DNA of 60,538 bases from a virus: positions 1 through 60,538 of IMG/VR virus record IMGVR_UViG_3300021477_000007. One strand, written 5' to 3'. Position 1 is the stretch's first letter, and the number at the start of each line of letters is the position of its first letter. A program made the position numbers and the translations under genes. Shown in pieces: positions 17,592-24,685 of the stretch. The notes under the pieces were generated by a model. That model saw only the letters and a list, made by a program, of their open reading frames with translations. It did no database searches and was not told where the DNA came from.

Positions 17592-18052
17592 CAGGCACCC
17601 CGGAACTGGACGGGGGCGACCGGCGGGCGCTCGGGTTCAGCCTCGTCGGTGAGCCCGGTAATTGCCCTGCCCATGAAGGCGGTCAGTTGTGCCTGCCCGC
17701 GGCGGCACCGCTCGTCGCGCATGACCCGGCTGCCGCGCGGCTGGCTCATGGGCATCCGCACCCAGTTCTGGCCGTAAACGATGCCCGACTTCAGGAACCC
17801 GTCGACCCCGCCGCCCGGGTGCGTGTAGGTAACCCGGGTCGCCGCCATGCAGGCCAGGCACGGCTCCATCATCTTGTACCGGCCCTCGCTCGCGAACATC
17901 ACGCTGACGCCCCGGGGGATCTCGGACGGCGGCTCCCAGTCATCGAGCGCGAACTTATGGTGCCCGGCCCGGCACCGGACCTGCTTGATGGGGATATCTC
18001 CCGGGTCATTGCCCTCGGTCCCCCCGACTACGCTCAGCCTTCGGTCGTTCAT
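17591..18052 (-). CDS. Cys/His-containing protein of unknown function
   Basis: This 153-residue protein has putative metal-ligand pairs (VRCRAGHHKFALDDWE; EPCLACMAATRVTY), a central glycine-rich stretch and a basic helix (RDERCRRGQAQLTAFMGRAI). It overlaps the Lsr2-like start by one base (ATG shared with stop), so the two are co-translated. It may be a small zinc protein acting with DNA or RNA; the function is unknown. Confidence 0.6.
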   Translation of the reverse strand: MNDRRLSVVGGTEGNDPGDIPIKQVRCRAGHHKFALDDWEPPSEIPRGVSVMFASEGRYKMMEPCLACMAATRVTYTHPGGGVDGFLKSGIVYGQNWVRMPMSQPRGSRVMRDERCRRGQAQLTAFMGRAITGLTDEAEPERPPVAPVQFRGA

Positions 18053-18082
18053 TAAATCTCACCTCCGGTGGTGAGGCTACCG

Positions 18083-18349
18083 CTATATCACCTCGCCGTC
18101 AGTCAGTGTCGCCACCAGAGTTCCCGTCAGGTCGAACCTGTGCAGCACGCGACTGACGCTGACGCCGCGCTTGCGGAGCCGCCCCCGGCAGTCGTCGCAG
18201 GGCAGCTCGATGAGGTTGTCCGGGTGCACGAACGAGGGCGACTCACCCAGGACGATCAGCTTCATCAGCAGCTTGCCCGGCGGGCAGTCGCCGTTCGGGA
18301 GCGGCACCGTGGCCGGGCACCGGACCTCGATCTCCTCCACTGCCGTCAC
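18083..18349 (-). CDS. Com-like small zinc-finger protein
   Basis: The 88 residues start at a GTG that overlaps the glycosyltransferase stop (GTGA). Cysteines are arranged as EVRCPATV, NGDCPPGKLL and ELPCDDCRGRLRKRG, recalling the Mu Com-type zinc finger (CPxC, GKLL, CxxC). Com is a translational activator of a DNA-modification gene in phage Mu; an analogous RNA-binding role here is speculative. The start was chosen over longer frames because it uses the overlap. Confidence 0.55.
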   Translation of the reverse strand: MTAVEEIEVRCPATVPLPNGDCPPGKLLMKLIVLGESPSFVHPDNLIELPCDDCRGRLRKRGVSVSRVLHRFDLTGTLVATLTDGEVI

Positions 18350-19563
18350 TGGCGCCAGCCGGGCAGCGCGCGCTCCGGGCCCGGCTCGGGCTCGCGGCGG
18401 CAGGCGAACGCCAGGGCCGCCACCTCGGGCCCGGGGCCGGTCACCTGGTCGCCGATCCGGCGGAACAGGTTCTCCGCGACCACGCCCCAGTCGCACATCT
18501 GCGGGATGATCCGCGCGGCCAGGTTCCCCTTCTCCCGGGCCTCCGCCCGGTGGGTGTAGATGTGCCAGATCACCTGCTTCAGGTGCTCCACGCTCACCCT
18601 GGCGTCGTGCGCGGCCCACGGCTTGTCCTCGAACGTCGGGGCCAGGGTGTAGTCCAGCGGGTAGGCGTAGTCGCCGTTCAGCCACTGCGTGTGGCCGCCG
18701 AAGTTGGTGGCGGCCACCACGCCGCCGGTGGTCATGAACTCCAGGGCCGGCAGGTTCTTGCCCTCGCCGCGGCTGGGGGCGAGCAGGCAGTGCCCGGCCG
18801 AGTAGAAGTCATCCAGCGTCGGCCGGTCGAACGCCTCCACGAACACCCGGATCTTGGTGTTCCTGAACGGCTCGTTCAGCTCGGGGAACAGCTTGCCGGG
18901 GGCGTTGGTGTGCAGCGCGAGAGTGGCCCCCTCGAAGTCCGCGCCCTTCTCGAACTTGAGCGCCTGGAACGCCTCGATCGCCGTCCACGGGCACTTCCGG
19001 TCATTCAGCGCGCCGTGCATGATGAACCCGAACCGCTCGCTGAACCAGTCGCGCTCGGCCTTCTTCCACTCGCCCGCGTCGTAGCCGCCTTGCAGCACGC
19101 CGCGGTGCACCCTCGCCGGGATGTAGGGCTCCAGCGCGTCCAGGCTCACCTGGTCGTAGCCCAGCACCAGGTCGAACCAGCGCAGCGAGCTGCGCAGCTT
19201 AGACCGCTGGTCGCAGTGCGGCACCAGCCCGGATACGCCCTTGCCGTCCTTGCCCGGCCCGCCGGCGAACTCCCACATGGTCCAGGCCACCGCCACCCGC
19301 GCGCACTGGCGGGCCTCCGGCGTGATGAACAGGTGGCTCGGGTCCCAGTGGTTGATGAGCAAGTCGAACGGCGCGCGCAGCTCCTTGGCGAACAGCGGCA
19401 GCAGGTCGCGCGGGATGGGAGTGTCCAGCCAGACCGGCTGCAGGTAAACGTCGCAGCCCCAGCGGTGTAGCGCGCGGGCCAGCCCGTAACCGTCCCGGCC
19501 GTACCCGCTGTACTCGCTAAACGGGGACTTGATCAAGATTTTCAATGGCCGGTCGGCTGGCAC
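18346..19563 (-). CDS. GT-B (GT4-like) glycosyltransferase
   Basis: The protein has 405 residues. The N-terminal Rossmann start (LKILIKSPFSEYSGYGRDGY) is followed by a donor-binding half containing MHGALNDRKCPWTAIEAF and the GT4-like block CLLAPSRGEGKNLPALEFMT, TGGVVAATNFGGH. This predicts transfer of an activated sugar to a host or virion acceptor; DNA, tail protein or cell-surface glycans are all possible. It lies between the tail terminator and the lysis genes, an unusual place, and has its own small zinc-finger partner downstream. Confidence 0.75.
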   Translation of the reverse strand: MPADRPLKILIKSPFSEYSGYGRDGYGLARALHRWGCDVYLQPVWLDTPIPRDLLPLFAKELRAPFDLLINHWDPSHLFITPEARQCARVAVAWTMWEFAGGPGKDGKGVSGLVPHCDQRSKLRSSLRWFDLVLGYDQVSLDALEPYIPARVHRGVLQGGYDAGEWKKAERDWFSERFGFIMHGALNDRKCPWTAIEAFQALKFEKGADFEGATLALHTNAPGKLFPELNEPFRNTKIRVFVEAFDRPTLDDFYSAGHCLLAPSRGEGKNLPALEFMTTGGVVAATNFGGHTQWLNGDYAYPLDYTLAPTFEDKPWAAHDARVSVEHLKQVIWHIYTHRAEAREKGNLAARIIPQMCDWGVVAENLFRRIGDQVTGPGPEVAALAFACRREPEPGPERALPGWRQ

Positions 19564-19632
19564 GGGCCCTCCCCCTCGCGGTTGCGGTTACCTCACCCGC
19601 CGCGCTGACGATGATGACGCGGCCACGGGTAA

Positions 19633-20154
19633 CTATTCGGTCGCATCCGTCCAGCCGCTGTACTCCACCCCGTAGTAAGCCGTCCCGCGCAGCATCCAGT
19701 CGCCGTCGGCTACCGGCTGGAAGACGGGCTCAGTCAGCAACTGGCAGCCGATGGTGCACAGGTCGCCCCAGAACACCGCGTCCGGGTCGGTGCGCTGCAG
19801 CCGGAACTGAACGGCGTTGAACACCGCCATGCCGCGGTTGCCGGTGACAGAGGAGGACTCGCTGACGTTGGCAGAGGCGTCGCGCTGCGGGTCAATCCAG
19901 ATGTCCAGGCGCAGCCGCCGGTAACGGGCGGTAGAGCCAGGCACCGGGACCTCCCAGCCGCCGAAGTCGGCGCACACGACGGCTGCGGCCGAGGTGCCCT
20001 CCATGACCTTGAGCACGCCCTGGTTCATGTCGCTGAACAGCCACGGCCTGCCGGCGAACCCGGGCGGGTCAGACAGCGGGTAGGAGCCGAGCAGGCTGAT
20101 GACGTCGGTGAACTGGCTCAAGTAGCGAACTGAGCCGGTCGCTACGTCATCCAC
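19633..20154 (-). CDS. Tail terminator protein (candidate)
   Basis: The protein has 173 residues from a GTG. It has a helix-rich N-terminus (VRYLSQFTDVISLLGSYPL) followed by long beta-strands (RRLRLDIWIDPQRDASANV; AVFNAVQFRLQRTDPDAVFW), like Neck/terminator subunits of siphophages. It is the last of the connector genes before the tail, the usual place of the terminator. The assignment is based on order and length. Confidence 0.65.
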   Translation of the reverse strand: MDDVATGSVRYLSQFTDVISLLGSYPLSDPPGFAGRPWLFSDMNQGVLKVMEGTSAAAVVCADFGGWEVPVPGSTARYRRLRLDIWIDPQRDASANVSESSSVTGNRGMAVFNAVQFRLQRTDPDAVFWGDLCTIGCQLLTEPVFQPVADGDWMLRGTAYYGVEYSGWTDATE

Positions 20155-20160
20155 GTGCCG

Positions 20161-20394
20161 CTAATCGGACGGCGGCCGGCAGGTGAACCCGCCGGCCGGG
20201 CCCCGCTCGGTGCCCGGCGGAAGAAACTCCAGCTCGTGCCCCTCTTCGGGGATGACGCCGAGCCGCCCGCACACCCGGCAGGTCACCAGCGTGCCGTGCG
20301 CGACCGCGTCCAGTCCGGGCAGCCCCGGGTCCGCGTACGGCCCGTAGCACATGCTGTACCCGTACAGCGGGTGGAAGACCTGCGCGTAGTCCAT
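20161..20394 (-). CDS. Small protein with CxxC, unknown
   Basis: The 77 residues start at the ATG that overlaps the TGA of the upstream gene (TGATG, 20394). It contains MCYGPYADPGLPGLD and LVTCRVCGRLGVI, a likely zinc knuckle, and ends with CRPPSD. A longer frame would start at 20415. No family is recognised; it is part of the connector operon. Confidence 0.55.
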   Translation of the reverse strand: MDYAQVFHPLYGYSMCYGPYADPGLPGLDAVAHGTLVTCRVCGRLGVIPEEGHELEFLPPGTERGPAGGFTCRPPSD

Positions 20395-20819
20395 CAGTCG
20401 CCGCCGCTCTTCCACGGCAGGCCGGCCGACGGGGCCCTCCCGCCCTTGCCGCCGGTCACCCAGTTCCAGAACGCCTGCCGCACGCCCGCCTCGAACTCGT
20501 GGCCGCCGGGATCGAAGAAGTAGTGGCGGCCGGGCACGGGGTGGTGCCTGGTCGGGGCGTCGCCGCGCGCCAGCTCGAAGATGCCGGGGTTACGCGCGTA
20601 GTCGATTTCGCCTGTCCAGGTGTACTTGTCGAAGTGCGACTGCGGGTGACCGGACTCCAGCAGCCCCCCGGTGATGACGTGCACCCGGCGCTCGGTGATA
20701 GCGTAGCCGAGCATCAGCGCCGCTTCCATGTGGGCGATGGTCTGCGCGTCCGGGCCGCGGGCCAGCCGGTCCAGCTCCTCGCCCGCCCCGTCCAGGTAGA
20801 CCGCGAAGTACTCAGCCAT
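20394..20819 (-). CDS. Head-tail connector / tail completion protein (candidate)
   Basis: This 141-residue protein begins MAEYFAVYLDGAGEELDRLA. It has a helix-turn-strand core (GYAITERRVHVITGGLLESG) and an aromatic C-terminus (FEAGVRQAFWNWVTGGKGG). The layout resembles HK97 gp10-type tail-completion proteins, which often carry a strand with TGxLxxS followed by a C-terminal helix. It lies between the head-closure and terminator genes. Confidence 0.6.
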   Translation of the reverse strand: MAEYFAVYLDGAGEELDRLARGPDAQTIAHMEAALMLGYAITERRVHVITGGLLESGHPQSHFDKYTWTGEIDYARNPGIFELARGDAPTRHHPVPGRHYFFDPGGHEFEAGVRQAFWNWVTGGKGGRAPSAGLPWKSGGD

Positions 20820-21309
20820 CTGCGCTGCCCGGGTACGGCGTCGGGCTGCCTGGCTTGAGCATCTGGGATACCTCGAAAACCTGGGTCTCGATGTGGTGCG
20901 CGCCGAACAGGTTCTGCGCGACGTCGGGGATGAGCCGGACCTCGAACGTGCCGAAGATCGGGCCCTGCACGCACTGCAGGCGGTCGCCCGCCTTGACCAG
21001 CGACGCGCCGTTGGCGTCAGGCGCGGGGTCAAAGTAGCAGACACCCGTGCGGTCGGGGGCACGGCCGGCCACGACGGGGGCGGGCTGGTCCTTGCCGGGC
21101 CGCAGGAACGTCAGGTCAAGGCGGCACTGCAGCAGGCCGGGCGTGTTCAGGTAGTGGTCCACCACCTGGTCCACCGGGTCCCAGGCGAACGCCATGCCGC
21201 CGCCGGAGTTCAGCGTCTCGTTGAGGCGGAGCACCTGGCAGACCGAGGTGTAGAACATCCGCATGCCCTGGCCAGGCGCGAACGGCTGGTAAGGCTGCGG
21301 CGTGGTCAT
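20812..21309 (-). CDS. Head closure / connector protein (candidate)
   Basis: The protein has 165 residues with a short N-terminal tail (PYQPFAPGQG) and beta-rich segments (RLDLTFLRPGKDQPAPVV; LQCVQGPIFGTFEVRLIPD) plus a final strand reading HIETQVFEV. Stopper proteins of siphophages have this size and position. The gene overlaps the next one downstream and follows the small protein upstream with an ATGA overlap. Confidence 0.55.
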   Translation of the reverse strand: MTTPQPYQPFAPGQGMRMFYTSVCQVLRLNETLNSGGGMAFAWDPVDQVVDHYLNTPGLLQCRLDLTFLRPGKDQPAPVVAGRAPDRTGVCYFDPAPDANGASLVKAGDRLQCVQGPIFGTFEVRLIPDVAQNLFGAHHIETQVFEVSQMLKPGSPTPYPGSADG

Positions 21310-21575
21310 GCACTGGGAATCGGAGGCCGCTTCATCACCCTGAGCGTGACCCGGCCGGGAGCGGCCGGGTAGACGCGCAGGTTCATAACCGGAGACGGCC
21401 GGAAGCTCAGCTCGGGCACCGCCTGGATGTCGATCATGTGCCCGTCAAAGTCGAACTCAGTGTCCACCAGCAGGTCCGTGCCTTCCGCTACCGCCGAGGA
21501 CCCGTCCGGGTAGTAGAGGTAGATCGCGAGCCGGACCGCCCGCTGGCGGGTACCGTGGTCAAACGGGATCGTCAC
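21306..21575 (-). CDS. Small beta-rich protein, unknown
   Basis: The protein has 89 residues from a GTG overlapping the upstream stop (GTGA). It appears to be all beta-strand (RLAIYLYYPDGSSAVAEGTD; MNLRVYPAAPGRVTLRV). It could be a small capsid or connector accessory protein. No family is recognised. Confidence 0.55.
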   Translation of the reverse strand: MTIPFDHGTRQRAVRLAIYLYYPDGSSAVAEGTDLLVDTEFDFDGHMIDIQAVPELSFRPSPVMNLRVYPAAPGRVTLRVMKRPPIPSA

Positions 21576-21712
21576 CAGTTCACCCTGCCGTACAGCAGCA
21601 GGTCCCCGATGATGAACAACGCGGAGAACACGATGCCCGCGCCAATAGCGAACAGCAGCGTGAACAGGACCCTGTGCCAGAGCCTGTACCCCTGCACCCC
21701 CCGGTGAGCCAT
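21572..21712 (-). CDS. Small single-span membrane protein
   Basis: The 46 residues start at the ATG 21712 that overlaps the TGA of the upstream 48-codon gene (TGATG). A basic N-terminus (MAHRGVQGYRLWHR) is followed by a strong membrane helix (VLFTLLFAIGAGIVFSALFI). This makes it a candidate holin-like or envelope-associated peptide. The longer frame upstream is an unlikely start. Confidence 0.6.
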   Translation of the reverse strand: MAHRGVQGYRLWHRVLFTLLFAIGAGIVFSALFIIGDLLLYGRVNW

Positions 21713-21858
21713 CACACCACCTGCCAGCCGTGCCCGTGAAAGAGGTTCCACACCTTGCCGTGCACGCTCTCCGGGTAGTACCACTGGGTGGCCCACCCCG
21801 GCGGCGCGAAAAAAGCCCAGAGCCCGCCGAAGAGCCCGTCGTTCGCCAGCTTCCTCAT
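21712..21858 (-). CDS. 48-residue aromatic-rich protein
   Basis: A complete small frame begins MRKLANDGLFGGLWAFFAPP and ends HGHGWQVV. It starts within the TGA of the upstream gene (ATGA) and ends overlapping the next ATG. Gapless coupling on both sides argues that it is translated. It has high Trp/Phe content with a mildly hydrophobic middle. The function is unknown. Confidence 0.55.
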   Translation of the reverse strand: MRKLANDGLFGGLWAFFAPPGWATQWYYPESVHGKVWNLFHGHGWQVV

Positions 21859-22298
21859 GCAGCCGGGATCGGCGCGTACCTCTTCACCGGGATGCCGTGG
21901 CCCTCAGCGTAGCGCGCGCAGTGCCCGGTGCCGTGCGTAACGTGGAAAGGCCAGCCCGGGTCAGGCTGCTTGCCCCTGCACTCCTGCCGCTCGCAGGGCA
22001 GCCCGAACGCCAGGCAGCCCCACGCACCCAGGTCCACCATCTCCGCGCTGCGCCGGAACCCGGCACTGCGGTCGAACGAGCCGCTGGCGTACCAGTCCAC
22101 CGGGTGGCGCTCGGTGCCGCCGCCCAGGTACGCGTCCCAGAACGTCTCGCACAGCAGGTCCGCCCCGCGCGGGCACCCGCCGCTGACCAGCAGGATGTCC
22201 GGGTCGAAGTCCCACAGCCTCTTCAGGGGCTTGCGGATGGCGCCCCAGTCGTCCCAGTCCTGCGACCCGGTGACCAGCAGGCGGCGGCGCTCAGCCAC
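21855..22298 (-). CDS. SLOG-family (YspA-like, DUF2493) protein
   Basis: The 147 residues start at a GTG inside the end of the upstream gene. It begins ERRRLLVTGSQDWDDWGAIR and has the SLOG nucleotide-binding core DILLVSGGCPRGADLLCETF, then HPVDWYASGSFDRSAG and a C-terminal helix. DUF2493/YspA proteins belong to the SLOG superfamily, thought to bind nucleotide-like or ADP-ribose-like ligands and often linked to phage-host conflict. Its presence among connector genes is odd and suggests a moron. Confidence 0.75.
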   Translation of the reverse strand: MAERRRLLVTGSQDWDDWGAIRKPLKRLWDFDPDILLVSGGCPRGADLLCETFWDAYLGGGTERHPVDWYASGSFDRSAGFRRSAEMVDLGAWGCLAFGLPCERQECRGKQPDPGWPFHVTHGTGHCARYAEGHGIPVKRYAPIPAA

Positions 22299-22680
22299 CG
22301 AGGTAGCGAATCGTGTCTTCTTCCACCATGTCGGCGAACCGGCGCGCACCGTTGACGATGGCCTCGCAGCTCTTGGTGTCGTCTCGCTGGTACCGCAAGA
22401 CGCCGAAGAACCCGGTCGCGAACACCGCCGGGCCGTCCGTCGACAGTACGGCCACCGCCTCGGCCCCGTTCCACCTCGGCTGCCACTCGAAGTTCGCGAA
22501 CTTCAGCTCTTCGAGGCCCTGGGCCTTGAGCGCGGTTAGCAGCGCGCCGTTACCCGGCAGCTGGGCCACCTGCGTGAGCGCGTCCCAGAACGCCTGCTTG
22601 GCCCGAGCCCGGTCTTCCGCCGACACGTCGGCCTGGTCACATCCGGCGACCTTAGCCGCCAGCTCCCTGTAAATGTCCAT
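22291..22680 (-). CDS. Unknown protein with N-terminal helical domain
   Basis: This 129-residue protein has an N-terminal helical half (DRARAKQAFWDALTQVAQLP) and a C-terminal strand-rich half (AVFATGFFGVLRYQRDDTKS), ending MVEEDTIRYLGG. It overlaps the SLOG-family gene by 8 bases, so the two may act together. No family is recognised. Confidence 0.6.
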   Translation of the reverse strand: MDIYRELAAKVAGCDQADVSAEDRARAKQAFWDALTQVAQLPGNGALLTALKAQGLEELKFANFEWQPRWNGAEAVAVLSTDGPAVFATGFFGVLRYQRDDTKSCEAIVNGARRFADMVEEDTIRYLGG

Positions 22681-22693
22681 GCCCGTACTACGC

Positions 22694-23272
22694 TTAAGAC
22701 GGGTCGGCCGGGAAGCTCTCCGCGCTGATGCTGAAGAACTGGAAGTCGATCTTGTCGTGGTCAGCCGGGCCGACCAGCACCATCCGCTGCTCGCGCGGGT
22801 CCCACTTGACGTAGGCGAGGTCATCGCGCCCGGTGTGCTCGAAGCCCGTGACCTGGCCGAAGAACACGCCATTCATCGCCTGGCGCCGGGCCAGGCGCCG
22901 GATGGCCAGGTCGAACATCTGCACGCCAGTCTGCTCGGACGTGACCTCGATCGCCTGCGCGTTGCGGGCCATCTCCTGGACCGGCTTGGAGTAGGAGTAG
23001 GAGCCGATCGTCTCGGCCTGCAGCGGGCTCGCCAGCACCTGCGCGTACGGCCAGCGCAGGTACAGGTAGTCGGCCATCGCCATCACGCCCATGTTGGCCA
23101 GGGCCTGGAAGTCCGGCTGCATGCCGCCGTAGTCGTCCGCGCTCAGCTCGCTCAGGATGGTGAACATCATCGTCGCCTGCAGCAGCGCCGAGTTCACGTA
23201 AGCGGTGTAGCTGGCCAGCGGCCGGCCGGTGTACTGCGCCAGCTCCTGCGAAGTCGGCACGGGCCAGGTCAT
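22694..23272 (-). CDS. Head-tail connector (gp6-like adaptor, candidate)
   Basis: The protein has 192 residues that are mostly helical. It begins with PTSQELAQYTGRPLASYTAY, an opening typical of HK97 gp6/SPP1 gp15-like adaptors, followed by an Ala/Met-rich helix (LANMGVMAMADYLYLRWPY). It is the first connector after the capsid block. The assignment is by opening motif and order. Confidence 0.65.
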   Translation of the reverse strand: MTWPVPTSQELAQYTGRPLASYTAYVNSALLQATMMFTILSELSADDYGGMQPDFQALANMGVMAMADYLYLRWPYAQVLASPLQAETIGSYSYSKPVQEMARNAQAIEVTSEQTGVQMFDLAIRRLARRQAMNGVFFGQVTGFEHTGRDDLAYVKWDPREQRMVLVGPADHDKIDFQFFSISAESFPADPS

Positions 23273-23613
23273 GCGCCCTCCAGCAGCGCTGACAGGTCCA
23301 CGGAGGCCCCCAGGGCGGACGGGACCGAGATGCCCTCGTAGGGGGGAGGGTTGTTGTCAGCGCTGGTCAGCCGCAGCGTGACGGTGTAGGTGAACGCCGG
23401 GCTCACGGCGTCGGTCGCCGGGATGGTCACCGGGAGCATCACCCCGTCCGTGACCTGCGCCATGGCCGACCCGAAGACCACGAGGTCAGCGGCCGGATCG
23501 GCGACAGGCTCGCTGGCGGTGAAAACCACGTAGCCGGACAGGGGCGCCCCGCCGAAGTCGCGGAGGTTCTCGCCAGTAACCTCGATCGCGGCCAGCCCGC
23601 CGGGGAAGGTCAC
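23269..23613 (-). CDS. Beta-sandwich-like structural protein, unknown
   Basis: The protein has 114 residues with Ig-like strand spacing (LSGYVVFTASEPVADPAADL; FTYTVTLRLTSADNNPPPYE). It overlaps the connector gene by four bases. It could be a minor capsid or ornamental protein; the function is uncertain. Confidence 0.55.
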   Translation of the reverse strand: MTFPGGLAAIEVTGENLRDFGGAPLSGYVVFTASEPVADPAADLVVFGSAMAQVTDGVMLPVTIPATDAVSPAFTYTVTLRLTSADNNPPPYEGISVPSALGASVDLSALLEGA

Positions 23614-23619
23614 GGCTGC

Positions 23620-24531
23620 TCACCCGAACGCCGGGGCCGGCACCGCCCGGCCGCGCCTGCGCTCGGCCTCGTCGGCGTCGCGCAGTTGCTGCACGGTCGG
23701 TCCGGTGATGGCGACCTTGTTGCCCTGCGCGTCCCGGCCGAAAAGCTGCTCGAAGCTGCCGTAAGCCTCAGCGTAGGAAGAGCGGCCGGGCCACGGGCCG
23801 AAGTCAAACTTCTGCTCGCCCCAGCGGTCGGCCTGCTGCCAGCGGTTCAGGGTGATCCAGCCGAGTGCCTCGGTCCAGCGCGGATGGTCCGGGCCGATCG
23901 ACAGCTCCTGGCCGCGGTACCAGACCTGGCCGAACGCGGTCAGCCCGTCAGCGACGAAGTGAATGAGGACGGCCTCGCCCTCCGCCGGCACGTACTGCTG
24001 GGGGGCACTCTCGAACTGCGCGGCGGCGGCCACGGCGGCGGCATGCTCCCGCTCACGGTCAGCTTTTTCCGCCGGGGTCAGCTCGGCCGCGGGCTTGGGC
24101 CGCTGGGGCTCGCCGCGCACCGGGATGGACGCGCCGACTGGCAGCCCGCACGCGCCGCAGAACCGCATGCCGGGCGCGTTGGGGTGCCCGAGCGGGCAGG
24201 AAGACGCAATCTCCGTTGGAACCCCGGGCGGCGGTTCCAATCTTGAGGCGGTTTCGTTGGAGGTGCTGGGGCACAGCCGCTCGGAAAGGGCCACCACGTC
24301 GATTACGGCCTGCTCGCCGCTCAGTCCTGCCATGCCGGGGGTATCGGCGGCCAGAAATCGGGAGGGCCGGGTAGCGGCTTTGCCCGCGAGGCCCCTCTGT
24401 TCCTGAGCGGGGCCAGCCCTCTTAGTCGCGAGCCAGCAGTTAGCGCCCGTCCCTCCCTCATTCCCGGTGCCGGGTCCGGGGGCGGCCCCGTGCCACGGCA
24501 CGGTAACTACTACGGCCAGGGTCCTACTCAT
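23620..24531 (-). CDS. Zinc-ribbon head-region protein (start uncertain: 24531 or 24333)
   Basis: The conserved part includes a zinc-ribbon (SSCPLGHPNAPGMRFCGACG, near residue 110 in the long form) and an acidic/aromatic C-terminal half (DFGPWPGRSSYAEAYGSFEQ, then GPTVQQLRDADEAERRRGRA). An ATG at 24531 overlaps the end of the tiny upstream gene and would give 303 residues; the ATG at 24333 gives 237. The zinc-ribbon plus KFDFGPWPGR-type segment recurs next to capsid genes in actinophages as far as I recall, but the role is unknown. Confidence 0.65.
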   Translation of the reverse strand: MSRTLAVVVTVPWHGAAPGPGTGNEGGTGANCWLATKRAGPAQEQRGLAGKAATRPSRFLAADTPGMAGLSGEQAVIDVVALSERLCPSTSNETASRLEPPPGVPTEIASSCPLGHPNAPGMRFCGACGLPVGASIPVRGEPQRPKPAAELTPAEKADREREHAAAVAAAAQFESAPQQYVPAEGEAVLIHFVADGLTAFGQVWYRGQELSIGPDHPRWTEALGWITLNRWQQADRWGEQKFDFGPWPGRSSYAEAYGSFEQLFGRDAQGNKVAITGPTVQQLRDADEAERRRGRAVPAPAFG

Positions 24532-24598
24532 AGGCGAGGACCAGGCTGACTGCGGCGAGGATGAAACTGAGCCATGCTATGGCCCTGCTCTTGTCCAC
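24524..24598 (-). CDS. 24-residue membrane peptide
   Basis: A GTG start follows a near-perfect ribosome-binding site (GGAAGGAGGTGG) and gives a peptide with one membrane helix (AIAWLSFILAAVSLVLAYE). Its TAG overlaps the ATG of the next gene, so it could couple translation. It is too short for most gene finders. It lies just after the capsid terminator. Confidence 0.55.
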   Translation of the reverse strand: MDKSRAIAWLSFILAAVSLVLAYE

Positions 24599-24623
24599 TG
24601 CCGCCACCTCCTTCCGGTGCGCA

Positions 24624-24656
24624 AGAAGACCCCGGCCGCCATAGCCGGGGTCTTCT
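24624..24656 (-). terminator. Intrinsic terminator after major capsid gene
   Basis: A perfect 13-bp inverted repeat (AGAAGACCCCGGC with its reverse complement, loop of 7) lies 30 bases downstream of the capsid stop. A short T-rich tail (TTCTT) follows on the minus strand. It probably limits read-through from the strongly expressed capsid gene. Confidence 0.75.
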
Positions 24657-24685
24657 CTGTACTGGGCTCGATGACAGGCTCCAGG

